A stretch of DNA of 64,000 nucleotides from Pararhizobium sp. A13 (GCF_040126305.1 NZ_CP149510.1:1375001-1439000); one strand, 5' to 3'; shown: positions 53,742 through 63,831, counted from the stretch's first letter. Notes: generated by a model not told the origin, from the sequence alone. Program-made: numbers and translations.

Positions 53742-54845
53742 ATGAACCTCATCCAACCCAAATCCAGGGATCTGATAGGCCGCCGCACCTTCCTGACGAT
53801 AGCCGGCGCGAGTTGGGCGGTGACGCTTGCGCCCAGGGCCGCCTTCGCGCTGTCACAAACTGACGCCGTCTATGCCTCGGCCTTCATGGCGCCTGATGGT
53901 TCCTATGGTGTCGCCACTCTGACCGAGAAAGGGGACATCCTCGAGCGGGTGCCTCTGCCGGCGCGCGCCCATGGCATGACCTATTCGCCGGTCACCAACC
54001 GCGCCGTCGCCTTTGCCCGGAGGCCGGGAACTTATGCGCTGATCTTCGCACCGGACAATAGCCTCGAACCGATCGTCATCACCTCGGTCGAGGGCCGACA
54101 TTTCTATGGCCATGGCTGCTTTTCGGCCGATGGGCGGCTGCTTTACGCGACGGAGAATGATTTCGCCGGCAATCGCGGCATGATCGGCGTCTATGACGGC
54201 ACGAACGAATTTGCCCGGATCGGCGAATTTCCGTCCTATGGCATCGGGCCGCACGACATGACACTGTCGGCGGATGGCCGGATGCTCGTCGTCGCCAATG
54301 GCGGCATCGAGACACATCCGGATTTCGGCCGCACCAAACTCAACCTCGATCACATGGAGCCGTCTTTGGCGCTGGTGGACACGCAAACGGGCGCGCTGAT
54401 CGAGCGCCACGCCATGCCGGACCACCTGCGCCAGCTTTCCACGCGGCATGTGGATATCGATGCCGATGGCAGGATCTGGTTCGCCTGCCAATACGAGGGC
54501 GCGCGCAACGACCTGCCGCCGCTTGCTGGCTCTTTCTCGCGCGGCGAGGATATCCGCTTCCTGGAGCTGCCGGAGGAAACGACGGTGGCGCTGGCCAACT
54601 ATGTCGGTGCCATTGCGGTGAACCGGCGCGACGGGCTGGTGGGATTGACCTCGCCGAAGGGCGGCACGGCAGTCACTGTGGATGCGAAGACCGGGGCGGT
54701 CGTCAGGCAGGGCAGCCTTGCCGACGCGGCCGGCATCGCCCCCGCCGCGCATGGCTTCATCGAATCATCCTACGGAGGCCAGTTCGGCGGAACCCACAGC
54801 CAGGTCGCCTGGGACCAGCACATCGTCAGGCTTGGGACGCCTTGA
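53742..54845 (+). CDS. DUF1513 domain protein, probable Tat-exported
   Basis: 367 residues. Twin-arginine signal around IGRRTFLTIAGASWAVTLAP, ending at AAFA. The rest is a beta-propeller-like series (GHGCFSADGRLLYATENDFA; GPHDMTLSADGRMLVVANGG; RHVDIDADGRIWFACQYEG), typical DUF1513. Periplasmic. Usually the last gene of the imelysin/DUF1111 cluster; function unknown but linked to iron uptake by context. No clear ribosome site. Confidence 0.87.
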   Translation: MNLIQPKSRDLIGRRTFLTIAGASWAVTLAPRAAFALSQTDAVYASAFMAPDGSYGVATLTEKGDILERVPLPARAHGMTYSPVTNRAVAFARRPGTYALIFAPDNSLEPIVITSVEGRHFYGHGCFSADGRLLYATENDFAGNRGMIGVYDGTNEFARIGEFPSYGIGPHDMTLSADGRMLVVANGGIETHPDFGRTKLNLDHMEPSLALVDTQTGALIERHAMPDHLRQLSTRHVDIDADGRIWFACQYEGARNDLPPLAGSFSRGEDIRFLELPEETTVALANYVGAIAVNRRDGLVGLTSPKGGTAVTVDAKTGAVVRQGSLADAAGIAPAAHGFIESSYGGQFGGTHSQVAWDQHIVRLGTP

Positions 54846-54861
54846 AATACACGCGACCGGT

Positions 54862-55416
54862 TTATGACGGCCCGCTGTTCTTTCCAGCCAAGGCTTCGAT
54901 CTCGTCCCAGAGATAGGCGACCTGTTCGTAACTGCGGTCTCCGACCCCGATCCCGCTGGTTCTGATCGCCTTCGCGCCGAGCCGTTCATAAAACTGCCGG
55001 TTGGGATTGCCGGCGAGAACCCAGGCAAACAGGGACTTAGCCCCTTGCCCGGCGCATTGTGCCGCCACTGACCGCACCAAGGCAGTACCGATGCCGGCCT
55101 TCTGATGCTCGCTTCGGATATAGAGCGCGTAAAGTTCATGAATATGCGCTGGAACGCGGCCGCGCGGCGGGCCGAAATTGGCGAAGCCGATGATGTTGCT
55201 TCTGGCCGGCTCGACGGCGACGAGATAATAGACACCCGGCACGCCCATCCGCCGCGCGAGGCGAATGGCCTCATCCTCCCGCGACATGCCGTCGAGAAAG
55301 GCATCGGTCAGCAACCCGCGAAACGTCGAGCGCCAGGTGTCAACCAGCACGCCGGCGATCGCGAAGATGTCGTCGCCGGTGGCCGGGCGTATCTGGAAGG
55401 GACTGTGTTCATCCAT
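54862..55416 (-). CDS. GNAT-family N-acetyltransferase
   Basis: 184 residues from ATG 55416 (MDEHSPFQIRPATGDDIFAI). Acetyl-CoA motif A is YALYIRSEHQKAGIGTALVR, then LAGNPNRQFYERLGAKAIRT (motif B). Weak ribosome site. A longer open frame upstream overlaps the thioesterase gene antisense and is not supported. Convergent with DUF1513 (16 bp). Substrate unknown. Confidence 0.83.
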   Translation of the reverse strand: MDEHSPFQIRPATGDDIFAIAGVLVDTWRSTFRGLLTDAFLDGMSREDEAIRLARRMGVPGVYYLVAVEPARSNIIGFANFGPPRGRVPAHIHELYALYIRSEHQKAGIGTALVRSVAAQCAGQGAKSLFAWVLAGNPNRQFYERLGAKAIRTSGIGVGDRSYEQVAYLWDEIEALAGKNSGPS

Positions 55417-55617
55417 GCAGTCGATATGGGGATTGCGGAGCGCATTGTCATGCCAGCGCTGCCCTCTTGGTGTGCCCACCTCGCCTGGATCGCCTTCGCC
55501 CCGTTGCTCAACACATCGATTTTCCTCCTTAATTGAGCTTGTCCTTGTTTTTGTGCCATGCGACTGTCTGCCCGCCGGGATATCTCGGCTCAAGAACGAT
55601 ACGATTGAGAGAACACG

Positions 55618-56052
55618 GTGGAATTTCGCGACCGCATCCGCAACAGTTTCGGCAGGCAGGCCGCCATGGCGACGATCGGCGCCGAACTGACGCGCGTTGA
55701 GCAGGGCTCCGTCGAGATCGAGCTTCCGTTCGATGAGAAATTGACGCAGCAGCATGGCTTCCTGCATGCCGGCATCATTTCCGCGGCGCTCGATGCCGCC
55801 GGCACCTACGCCGCCTATTCGCTCATTGATCCCGACGCTTCCATTCTCACCATCGAATTCAAGGTCAATCTGATGTCGCCGGGCAGGGGCGAGCGGTTCC
55901 TGTTCCGCGGCGAAGTGACGAAACCGGGCACGACGATCATCGTCTCCGACGGCCGCGGTTACGCGCTTTCCGCAGATGGTCCGGCCAAGCTGATCGCCTC
56001 GATGACCGCGACGATGATGGTGGTCCGCGGACGCGAGGGAATTGAAGGATGA
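55618..56052 (+). CDS. PaaI-family hotdog thioesterase
   Basis: 144 residues; GTG start 55618 with GAGAG 7 nt upstream. Hotdog fold: VEIELPFDEKLTQQHGFLHA-GIISAALDAAGTYAA (the HGFLHAG loop and acidic helix) and LTIEFKVNLMSPGRGERFLF. Hydrolyses an acyl-CoA or aryl-CoA; substrate not known. Its stop overlaps the nucleosidase start (ATGA), so the two are co-translated. Confidence 0.86.
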   Translation: MEFRDRIRNSFGRQAAMATIGAELTRVEQGSVEIELPFDEKLTQQHGFLHAGIISAALDAAGTYAAYSLIDPDASILTIEFKVNLMSPGRGERFLFRGEVTKPGTTIIVSDGRGYALSADGPAKLIASMTATMMVVRGREGIEG

Positions 56053-56687
56053 CATTCGAACTGAAACGTGTGGCGGGCAAGACGCTGCTCTACGTCATGG
56101 CCGTCGATGCGGAATACGGCGTGCACCTGCGCGAACGCATTTCGCCGCTGATGACCGGCGTCGGTCCGGTCGAGGCTGCGGTAACGCTCACCCGCACGTT
56201 GTCGGACCTGCATGGGCGTGACGGCCTGGCCGATCTCGTCGTTTCGCTCGGCTCCGCCGGATCGGCGCGGCTCGAACAGACGGAAGTCTATCAGGCGACC
56301 TCTGTCGCCTATCGCGACATGGACGCGTCGCCGCTCGGTTTCACGAAGGGCGCCACACCGTTCCTCGACCTGCCCGTCACCGTCGATCTGCCGCTGCGCA
56401 TTCCCGGCGTGAAACGGGCAAGTCTCTCGACCGGTGCCAATATCGTTTCCGGCGCGACCTATGAGACAATTGCTGCCGACATGGTCGAGATGGAGACCTA
56501 TGCCATCCTGCGTGCTTGCCAGTCCTTCGACATCCCGCTCGTCGGGCTGCGGGGCATTTCCGATGGCAAGGCGGAACTGAAGCATGTCGATGACTGGACG
56601 GAATATCTGCACGTGATCGACGAGAAGCTCGCGGCCGCCGTCGATGCCTTGGAAAAAGCCGTCGAAACGGGCGAAATCGCCGTCTGA
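56049..56687 (+). CDS. 5'-methylthioadenosine/S-adenosylhomocysteine nucleosidase-family protein
   Basis: 212 residues. Nucleoside phosphorylase-I fold: MTGVGPVEAAVTLTRTL, VSLGSAGSARLEQTEVYQAT, and MVEMETYAILRACQ with RGISDGKAEL (catalytic Glu and Asp regions of MtnN). Cleaves MTA/SAH to adenine and a thioribose product, or a relative thereof. Starts within the thioesterase stop. guaA starts 110 bp downstream. Confidence 0.85.
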   Translation: MTFELKRVAGKTLLYVMAVDAEYGVHLRERISPLMTGVGPVEAAVTLTRTLSDLHGRDGLADLVVSLGSAGSARLEQTEVYQATSVAYRDMDASPLGFTKGATPFLDLPVTVDLPLRIPGVKRASLSTGANIVSGATYETIAADMVEMETYAILRACQSFDIPLVGLRGISDGKAELKHVDDWTEYLHVIDEKLAAAVDALEKAVETGEIAV

Positions 56688-56797
56688 AGCCGCAAAATTG
56701 TCGGGGTGCAATGTAATCGTTGCGCTTGCGGTCGCCTTTATTTAAAGGCTCGCCATAGTTCCCCATCAGATGATCCCCAAGCCAGCGGAAGCGCGTC

Positions 56798-58360
56798 ATG
56801 ACAGCGACAGTCCATCCCGATACCGTTCTCATCATCGATTTCGGCAGCCAGGTCACGCAGCTGATCGCGCGGCGCGTTCGCGAGACCGGCGTCTATTGCG
56901 AGATCGTGCCCTTCCAGTCCGCCGACGAAGGCTTCAAGCGGCTGAACCCGAAGGCGATCATCCTGTCCGGCAGCCCGGCCTCGACGCTGGATATCGGATC
57001 GCCGCGCGCGCCGCAGGTGGTGTTCGACAGCGGCCTTCCGGTACTCGGCATCTGCTACGGTCAGCAGACCATGTGCGAACAGCTGGGTGGCAAGGTCGAG
57101 GCCGGCCATCACCGCGAATTCGGCCGCGCCTTCATCGAGATCGACAAGGAATGCGCGCTTTACGACGGCATTTGGACCGTAGGCTCCCGCCATCAGGTCT
57201 GGATGAGCCATGGCGACCGCGTGACGGCGATCCCGGCTGGCTTCGAAGTCGTCGCCACCTCGCCGAACGCTCCCTTCGCCTTCATCGCCAACGAGGCACG
57301 AAAGTTCTACGCGGTGCAGTTTCACCCGGAAGTCGTGCACACGCCGGATGGCGCCAAGCTGCTTGCCAATTTCGTCCACAAGATCGCCGGCCTCAAGGGC
57401 GACTGGTCGATGGCCGCCTATCGCGACAAGGCCATTGCCGAAATCCGCAAGCAAGTGGGCGACAAGCGCGTCATCTGCGGTCTGTCCGGCGGTGTCGACA
57501 GCTCTGTCGCCGCTCTCCTGATCCACGAGGCGGTCGGCGACCAGTTGACCTGCATTCTCGTCGACCATGGCCTGATGCGCAAGAACGAGGCAGCCGACGT
57601 TGTTGCCATGTTCAAGGAGCACTACAACCTGCATCTGGTGCACGTCGATGCATCGGACCTCTTCATCAATGCGCTCGAAGGCGAGAGCGATCCGGAAACC
57701 AAGCGCAAGACCATCGGCCGGCTGTTCATCGATGTGTTCGAAGCGGAAGCCAAGAAGATCGGCGGCGCCGAGTTTCTCGCGCAGGGCACGCTCTATCCGG
57801 ACGTCATCGAAAGCGTCTCCTTCACCGGTGGACCTTCGGTCACCATCAAGTCGCACCACAATGTCGGCGGCTTGCCGGCGCGCATGAACATGCAGCTGGT
57901 CGAGCCGCTGCGCGAGCTGTTCAAGGACGAAGTCCGCGTGCTCGGCAAGGAACTTGGCCTGCCCGACTCGTTCATCGGCCGTCATCCCTTCCCGGGTCCG
58001 GGGCTCGCCATCCGCTGCCCCGGCGGCATCACCCGCGAAAAACTCGAAATCCTGCGCGAAGCCGACGCCATCTATCTCGACGAGATCCGCAAGGCCGGCC
58101 TCTACGACGCCATCTGGCAGGCTTTCGCCGTGCTCCTGCCGGTCCAGACCGTCGGTGTGATGGGCGATGGCCGCACTTACGAATTCGTCTGCGCGCTGCG
58201 CGCCGTCACCTCGGTCGACGGCATGACCGCGGATTTCTACCACTACGACATGGAATTCCTCGGCCGCGCCGCCACCCGCATCATCAACGAAGTCCGCGGC
58301 ATCAACCGCGTCGTCTACGACGTCACGAGCAAGCCGCCGGGTACGATCGAGTGGGAGTGA
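56798..58360 (+). CDS. guaA: GMP synthase (glutamine-hydrolysing)
   Basis: 520 residues. Class I amidotransferase (Cys in [17 protein letters not shown], His/Glu in FHPEV), ATP-PPase domain ([13 protein letters not shown]-loop) and C-terminal dimerisation domain ending PPGTIEWE. Converts XMP to GMP. GGAAG upstream of ATG. The 3' end of guaA is a known integration site in other bacteria; the DNA beyond it looks accessory here, but I see no att-like repeat. Confidence 0.97.
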   Translation: MTATVHPDTVLIIDFGSQVTQLIARRVRETGVYCEIVPFQSADEGFKRLNPKAIILSGSPASTLDIGSPRAPQVVFDSGLPVLGICYGQQTMCEQLGGKVEAGHHREFGRAFIEIDKECALYDGIWTVGSRHQVWMSHGDRVTAIPAGFEVVATSPNAPFAFIANEARKFYAVQFHPEVVHTPDGAKLLANFVHKIAGLKGDWSMAAYRDKAIAEIRKQVGDKRVICGLSGGVDSSVAALLIHEAVGDQLTCILVDHGLMRKNEAADVVAMFKEHYNLHLVHVDASDLFINALEGESDPETKRKTIGRLFIDVFEAEAKKIGGAEFLAQGTLYPDVIESVSFTGGPSVTIKSHHNVGGLPARMNMQLVEPLRELFKDEVRVLGKELGLPDSFIGRHPFPGPGLAIRCPGGITREKLEILREADAIYLDEIRKAGLYDAIWQAFAVLLPVQTVGVMGDGRTYEFVCALRAVTSVDGMTADFYHYDMEFLGRAATRIINEVRGINRVVYDVTSKPPGTIEWE

Positions 58361-58744
58361 GCGGATACCCTCGGCGGCAATAGCGTCGATTCGGCCGCGA
58401 ATTGCACTGCCGTGCCGCCACCTTCTGGTCCATTCCTGACTGCTGGTAGGCGGCATTGCTCTCCTTCTTCGGATTTCAGATCCCGACCTGCGTCCAAAGT
58501 TCGGACGAAATAAACCAGCTACAAAGGGTGAGAGGGCTCTAGCGTAGAACAGCGTCCACAAAGGCGGGTCTGCTGAGCGCCTCATTTCGGTGATCGCGCC
58601 ATCGCGACCCCTGACCTGGAAACGGCCATCGCGCCCTGCGCCTCAACCGTCGAAAAAAATTGCAGGGCGCTGTCGATTTTCGGACACTCCGTTCGTCGTT
58701 CCGATGCCAGGCCGATGAGGCCGGCTCAAACAAGGAGACAGACG
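58361..58744. other. 384-bp gap between guaA and the YCII gene
   Basis: No gene, tRNA or strong terminator recognised. Contains short GC-rich stems near 58600-58625 (GATCGCGCCATCGCGACC). The last 20 bases carry the AAGGAGACAGACG ribosome site of the YCII gene. Confidence 0.6.
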
Positions 58745-59113
58745 ATGCGTGTAATTGTGTTCGTGAAGGCTACCGAAGACAGCGAAAAGGGCTTTTTCCC
58801 CACGCCCGAGACGAACGAGATGATGGAGGCGATGGGCAGATTTAATGACGAGCTTCGCGATGCCGGCATCTTGCTCGACGCCGATGGCCTCAAACCCTCC
58901 TCGCAGGGCAAGCGTATTGCGTTCGATGGTCCCGGTCGTACGGTCATCGATGGGCCCTTCGCCGAAACCCGCGAGTTGGTCGCCGGCTTCTGGCTCTGGG
59001 AAGTCAAGGACATGGACGAGGCGGTCGCCTGGGTGAAGCGCTGCCCCAATCCGATGCCGGGACCGAGCGAGATCGAAATCCGGCCGTTGTATGAGATGGC
59101 TGATTTCCAATGA
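58745..59113 (+). CDS. YCII-related (DGPF domain) protein
   Basis: 122 residues; AAGGAG 8 nt upstream of ATG. The DGPF motif is in RTVIDGPFAETRELVAGFWL; N-terminal MRVIVFVKATEDSEKGFFPT. These proteins are nearly always encoded next to an ECF42-type sigma factor and are thought to signal to it. Here only a remnant of that sigma gene follows (59232-59351). The protein may therefore have lost its partner. Confidence 0.88.
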   Translation: MRVIVFVKATEDSEKGFFPTPETNEMMEAMGRFNDELRDAGILLDADGLKPSSQGKRIAFDGPGRTVIDGPFAETRELVAGFWLWEVKDMDEAVAWVKRCPNPMPGPSEIEIRPLYEMADFQ

Positions 59114-59231
59114 GAATCTGACGCCGGAAACCACGGAAATCCATGACCGGACGTGCGAGAAACTTAGCGGCAACTGAGACCGCCGGCCGCAGCCTGCTTG
59201 CCTCCCTAATGGCTTTGGCCGACAAGGCGGC

Positions 59232-59351
59232 ATGACTGCAGGCGAGACGCGCCAGGCGATCGAAGCGATTTTCCGCATTGAGCGGGCCAGGCTCATCGCG
59301 GGTCTGGCCCGCGCCGAGCACAGTCCGACGCTTCAATGGCAGATAGGGTGA
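59232..59351 (+). pseudogene. Truncated 5' end of an ECF42-type sigma factor gene
   Basis: The frame starts MTAGETRQAIEAIFRIERAR then LIAGLAR, the characteristic N-terminus of SigJ/ECF42-type RNA polymerase sigma factors (RAIEAVWRIESARLIAGLAR in relatives), then diverges after 59312 and stops at 59351. Everything past sigma region 2 is missing. Its position 118 bp after the DGPF gene fits the usual pair. No ribosome site is clear. The next 280 bp to the AraC gene contain nothing recognisable. Confidence 0.75.
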
Positions 59352-59633
59352 AGCGGCAGCCTGATTACGGAAGCCCGCGCTGGTCGCATCGCGAAAGTCT
59401 TGAGAAATATCCGAAACTCGCTTAGATTGAATAGACACGAGGAGACACCTTTACGAGGCAAAGATGTTGCCACTGGGTCTGCGACAACGATCAGCCGTTG
59501 GCTTGCGCCGATCGCGAGCTGTGTTGGCGCGGAACTCCTTCTACGGCAATGGTGGCCTCCTATTGTCATGGAGGCGCGCCGCCTCGCGTCTCTCGGAGGC
59601 GGCGGGAACCTTTACACGACAAGCGAGGCCGCT

Positions 59634-60779
59634 ATGAAGGCTTGCGCCCAAGAACAGGTTGCGCGACCATTCTCCACCCCGGCGGGGACTGCGGTCGACC
59701 GCGCGCCAAGTCGCGTTGCCGTTCAGGCGCAGCCAATCCTTCCGGACAGGTCCCCGGTTCCCGCTTTCGAATTCTCGACACTTGATCTTCCTCCGGAGGA
59801 GCAGTTTGCGGCCTGGCGCAACAGCTATGCGCCGATGGTCGATGTAACGGCGCCCGACAATTTTGCTGGCGGCTTTGCTGGCGAGCAGACGACCTGGGAT
59901 CTCGGCGGTCTGGCTTTCTCTCATGTCAAGACCAGCGGCATGAGGTTCGCCAGCTTGGCTGGACACGTCCGGCGAGAGCCGATGGACCATTGGACGATCA
60001 CCCTGATCTTGCGGGGCGACGGGCAGACGGTTGCTCCCGCCAGGACGTGCGGCGGTGGCGCTGGATCGGTGAAAATACATTCGCTGGGCAAAGTCTTCGA
60101 AGGATACGTGACCGACAGCGAACTCCTGTCGCTTGTCGTGCCGCGCGACTTCTGCGGCGGCATGGCTCATGTCCTGGAGCCTGCGGAATTCTCGACGCTC
60201 GAGCAGGGGATGGCCAGACTTTTCGGCGACTACATGACCAGCCTTGCCCGGTGCCTTCCATCACTGAAAATCGGAGACCTCCCTCAGCTGGTGACTGCGA
60301 CGCGGGCGCTGATTCTCGCCTGCGTTGCTCCGTCTCCTGATCATTTTGATGAGGCCGGTGATCCAGTTGCCAACATTCTGCTCGAACGCGCCCGGCGCTT
60401 TGTGCAGGCGAACGTCATCGCTCCAGGCCTTGGCGTCACAAGCTTGCAGCGAGAATTGGGCATATCGCGTTCTCGGCTCTACCGCCTGTTTGAACCCTAC
60501 GGCGGGGTTGTTCACTATATCCAGCACCGCCGCTTGCTTGACGCTCATGCTGCGCTGGCTGATCCCGCCGACCGCCGCCGAATCCTGGATATCGGGGAAG
60601 AGCGCGGTTTCGCTGACGGGGCGGAGTTCAGCCGCGCCTTCAGGCGTGAATTCGGCTACAGCCCCAGCGAGGTGCGCGCAGCCGGCAGGAGGGATCTGCC
60701 AAGCCGGCCCGACAGTGGCCTCGAGACGGTTGCTCCCGGCGACCGGCTTGGGGCGCTGTTGCGTCGGCTGCAGGCCTGA
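59634..60779 (+). CDS. AraC-family transcriptional regulator (long sensor form)
   Basis: 381 residues; ATG 59634 (MKACAQEQVARPFS) with GAGG upstream; an upstream open frame to 59400 is not supported. The N-terminal sensor (residues ~50-230, FEFSTLDLPPEEQFAAWRNS) is of the AraC_binding_2 type; the C-terminal HTH has GLGVTSLQRELGISRSRLYR and ILDIGEERGFADGAEFSRAF. Followed by glutaminase after 295 bp with no feature seen. Likely regulates the glutaminase-MFS-HdeD genes by position. Confidence 0.83.
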   Translation: MKACAQEQVARPFSTPAGTAVDRAPSRVAVQAQPILPDRSPVPAFEFSTLDLPPEEQFAAWRNSYAPMVDVTAPDNFAGGFAGEQTTWDLGGLAFSHVKTSGMRFASLAGHVRREPMDHWTITLILRGDGQTVAPARTCGGGAGSVKIHSLGKVFEGYVTDSELLSLVVPRDFCGGMAHVLEPAEFSTLEQGMARLFGDYMTSLARCLPSLKIGDLPQLVTATRALILACVAPSPDHFDEAGDPVANILLERARRFVQANVIAPGLGVTSLQRELGISRSRLYRLFEPYGGVVHYIQHRRLLDAHAALADPADRRRILDIGEERGFADGAEFSRAFRREFGYSPSEVRAAGRRDLPSRPDSGLETVAPGDRLGALLRRLQA

Positions 60780-61074
60780 GGACCGCTCAACGTCACGTGC
60801 CGAAGACCAGCGAACGTTCTGCCAGCAGCGATGTCAGCCTGCAGGCTCCATGAAGCCTGCCGGTGGACGATATGGCCGACCTGCATTTTCAGGTGACGGC
60901 TTGCGTCCCGAGAAAAGGGACGCAATGCCAAGTTGTGGGATTCTCCGCTAAGGACATCGGCAAAATCGGGTTGTAGGTTTCGTTTGCACAATCCCGGCCG
61001 CGCGGCGTGACTTCAGTGTTTTATGTGCGACGAGGCGTATTGCTGCGCTCAACAGGTCAACGGAGAGAGGCTTC

Positions 61075-62070
61075 ATGCACACCCCGTTCGCAGAGCACGA
61101 CGCCCCCTATATCTCGACCGGTCATCTGCCGTCGCCCGAGCACGTGACGGAGTTGGTCACCGAAGCATACGATCGCTTCAAATCGAACGCAGAAGGCCAG
61201 AACTCACAGGTTTATCCGGCGCTTGCGCGCGTCGCGACCGATCTGTTCGGCGTATGCGTCGTCGGAACCGATGGCAGCATCTTTGCCGTTGGGGATGCCG
61301 AGCACGAATTCTCGATCATGAGCGTGTCGAAACCGTTCCTGTTCGCATTGATTTGCGATCTGATCGGCCCGCAACAGGCGCGCGAACACCTCGGCGCAAA
61401 TGCCACCGGGATGCCGTTCAATTCCCTTGCCGGGGTCGAATGGAGTCCCGACGGCAGAACCAACCCCATGGTGAATGCAGGCGCCATCGCGACGACGAGC
61501 CTCGTTCCCGGCGCAAATGCCGCCGAGAAGTGGAGATTTATCCGTGACGGGCTGTCGCGTTTCGCTGGTCGGCCGCTGCCGCTGAACGAAGAGGTCTATG
61601 CGTCCGCATCCGAAACCAATTTCCGCAACCAGAGCATTGCCCGCCTGCTCCAGAGCCTCGACCGCATCTATTCGGATCCGGCCGAGGCAACCGACCTCTA
61701 CACGCGGCAATGCTCGCTCAACGTGAGCGCGAAAGACCTGGCCGTCATGGGTGCGACGCTCGCCGACGGCGGCGTGAATCCGCTCACCAGGGAGCGGGTC
61801 GTCAGCGCTACCGTGTGCCACTACGCGCTGGCGATCATGACGACCGCCGGGCTCTACGAAACCTCCGGCGACTGGCTTTATGACATCGGCCTTCCGGGCA
61901 AGAGCGGCATCGGCGGCGGCATCGTCACCGTCTCGCCGGGCAAGGGCGGATTGGGAACCTTCGCGCCGCCTCTCGACCGTGCCGGCAACAGCGTCAAGGG
62001 ACAGCTGGTCGCGAAATTCCTGTCGCAGCGGCTCGGAATGGATTTGTTCGTCTCACAGCCCGAGGAGTGA
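61075..62070 (+). CDS. glsA: Glutaminase A
   Basis: 331 residues; GGAGAGAGGCTTC before ATG. Beta-lactamase-like glutaminase: catalytic Ser83-V-S-Lys86 in FSIMSVSKPF; then NPMVNAGAIATTSLVPG, TNFRNQSIARLLQS and SGIGGGIVTVSPGKGGLGTF. Deamidates glutamine to glutamate and ammonia. In several bacteria glutaminase supports acid resistance; adjacency to MFS and HdeD genes supports that here. The MFS gene begins 65 bp downstream. Confidence 0.93.
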   Translation: MHTPFAEHDAPYISTGHLPSPEHVTELVTEAYDRFKSNAEGQNSQVYPALARVATDLFGVCVVGTDGSIFAVGDAEHEFSIMSVSKPFLFALICDLIGPQQAREHLGANATGMPFNSLAGVEWSPDGRTNPMVNAGAIATTSLVPGANAAEKWRFIRDGLSRFAGRPLPLNEEVYASASETNFRNQSIARLLQSLDRIYSDPAEATDLYTRQCSLNVSAKDLAVMGATLADGGVNPLTRERVVSATVCHYALAIMTTAGLYETSGDWLYDIGLPGKSGIGGGIVTVSPGKGGLGTFAPPLDRAGNSVKGQLVAKFLSQRLGMDLFVSQPEE

Positions 62071-62135
62071 ACCCAACAGTCTGTTCCGTCTCGACCTGTC
62101 GCGCAGCAACGTGTTTGACCAATGGGAGAAAGACA

Positions 62136-63785
62136 ATGGCGACGGCATCTGTATCGGCGACCCACCCCCAAACCGAGGCGCAGGAAAGCTGGGTGCCGAT
62201 GATCGCCATCGCTTTCGGCCAGGTGATCATGTCCTTCAATGTGGCGTCCCTGCCCGTTGCGCTGGGCGGCATGGTTCAAAGCTTCAACGTTCCGCCGACA
62301 ACCGTCGCGACCGGCATCGTCGCCTACTCGATGCTCGTTGCCGGCTTCGTCATGCTCGGCGCCAAACTCAACCAACGCTATGGCGCGCTGAAGGTTTTTC
62401 GCGCGGCTGTCCTGGTGTTCGGCATAGCGCAAGTTCTGATGACATTCAGCCCCAATGCGACGTTCATGATTGCCGCCCAGGCCCTCTGCGGCGCCGCCGG
62501 CGCGGTGATCGTGCCGTCGCTTGTTGCGCTGATCGCGGAAAACTACCGAGGCAGGCAGCAGGCCACGGCGCTGGGCGCGCTGGGTTCGGCGCGTGCCGGT
62601 GCGGGCGTCGCCGCATTCCTCGTCGGCGGCATACTCGGCACCTATATTGGCTGGAGGCCGGCATTCGGCATCCTGATCGTCCTGTCGGCGATCGTTCTTC
62701 TCCTGAGCCTCCGCCTCAAGCCCGACGAAGGTCGAAGCGATGTGCAGATAGACATGGTCGGCGTGGTTCTGGCGGCCGTGGCGATCGTTCTGATCAGCTT
62801 CGGCTTCAATAACCTCAATCAGTGGGGTCTTGGGCTCGCGCGGCCCGGTGCACCGTTCAGCCTCCTCGGCCTGTCGCCCGCACCGGTGATGATCGTGGTT
62901 GGCATCGTGCTCGGGCAGGCCTTTTTGTCATGGACACACAGGCGTCAGGCTGCTGGAGGAACGCCATTGTTGCCGCTCGAAGTCATCGATTCGCCGCAGG
63001 AGCGGGCGGCCGTCTATGCGATGTTTTCCGTCGTTGCGCTGGAGGCGGCGCTTAACTTCTCGGTGCCGCTCTACATCCAAATCGTGCAGGGCCGCTCAGC
63101 GCTCGCCACGACCGTCGCCATGCTGCCGTTCAACCTGACCGTCTTCTTCGCCGCGATGCTGATCGTCAGGTTCTACGACCGGCTGACGCCGCGGCAGATA
63201 GGGCGCTATGGCTTTAGTCTGTGCACTATCGCGCTGCTGTGGCTCGCCTTTGTCGTGCGCAACGACTGGAGCGCGGTCCCCGTCCTCATCGGTCTCGTGT
63301 TGTTCGGCATTGGGCAAGGATCCCTGGTGACGCTGCTGTTCAACGTCCTGGTCACGTCCTCGCCGAAGAAGATTGCCGGCGACGTCGGCTCGTTGCGGGG
63401 CACGACCAACAATCTCGCAGCGGCTGTCGGAACGGCAGTCGCCGGTGCCCTCCTCGTCGGCTTGCTGAGCGCGGCCGTGCTCCGCAACATCGCCGACAAC
63501 CCGGTGCTGCCGCCCGAACTTCAGGCGCAGGTCGATCTCGACAACATCAACTTCGTCAGCAATGACCGCCTGGAAAGTGTGATGGCGGGCACGAGCGCTA
63601 CGGCGGAGCAGGTAGCCGAGGCCGTACGCGTCAACACCGAGGCGCGGCTGCGAGCGCTGAAGATCGGCCTGCTGATCATGGCGGGCCTGGCATTTCTGAC
63701 GATCATTCCGGCCGGGCGGCTTCCCAACTACATTCCCGGCGAAATCCCTGACGATCAGCCGCCCCGGGAAAATGGCAACGCATGA
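62136..63785 (+). CDS. MFS transporter, DHA2 (14-helix) type
   Basis: 549 residues; GGGAGAAAGACA before ATG 62136 (MATASVSATHPQ). Helices run throughout, with motif C-like ALGSARAGAGVAAFLVGGIL and the inter-helix loop RGRQQATALG; the C-terminal extension (DNPVLPPELQAQVDLDNINF) is typical of DHA2 family members with a periplasmic loop before the last helix. Proton-driven exporter; substrate unknown. Second gene of the glutaminase cluster. Confidence 0.87.
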   Translation: MATASVSATHPQTEAQESWVPMIAIAFGQVIMSFNVASLPVALGGMVQSFNVPPTTVATGIVAYSMLVAGFVMLGAKLNQRYGALKVFRAAVLVFGIAQVLMTFSPNATFMIAAQALCGAAGAVIVPSLVALIAENYRGRQQATALGALGSARAGAGVAAFLVGGILGTYIGWRPAFGILIVLSAIVLLLSLRLKPDEGRSDVQIDMVGVVLAAVAIVLISFGFNNLNQWGLGLARPGAPFSLLGLSPAPVMIVVGIVLGQAFLSWTHRRQAAGGTPLLPLEVIDSPQERAAVYAMFSVVALEAALNFSVPLYIQIVQGRSALATTVAMLPFNLTVFFAAMLIVRFYDRLTPRQIGRYGFSLCTIALLWLAFVVRNDWSAVPVLIGLVLFGIGQGSLVTLLFNVLVTSSPKKIAGDVGSLRGTTNNLAAAVGTAVAGALLVGLLSAAVLRNIADNPVLPPELQAQVDLDNINFVSNDRLESVMAGTSATAEQVAEAVRVNTEARLRALKIGLLIMAGLAFLTIIPAGRLPNYIPGEIPDDQPPRENGNA

Positions 63786-63831
63786 GGCGATTCTGGAGCG
63801 AGGAAATTCTCTGAGGACGAGGCAAATTGCT

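Noticed and set aside
56738..58585. Open frame of 615 codons opposite guaA
   Set aside because: Antisense shadow of a certain guaA gene; no recognisable protein features.
58361..58744. Island attachment site at the guaA 3' end
   Set aside because: No integrase nearby and no repeat of the guaA end found within the window.
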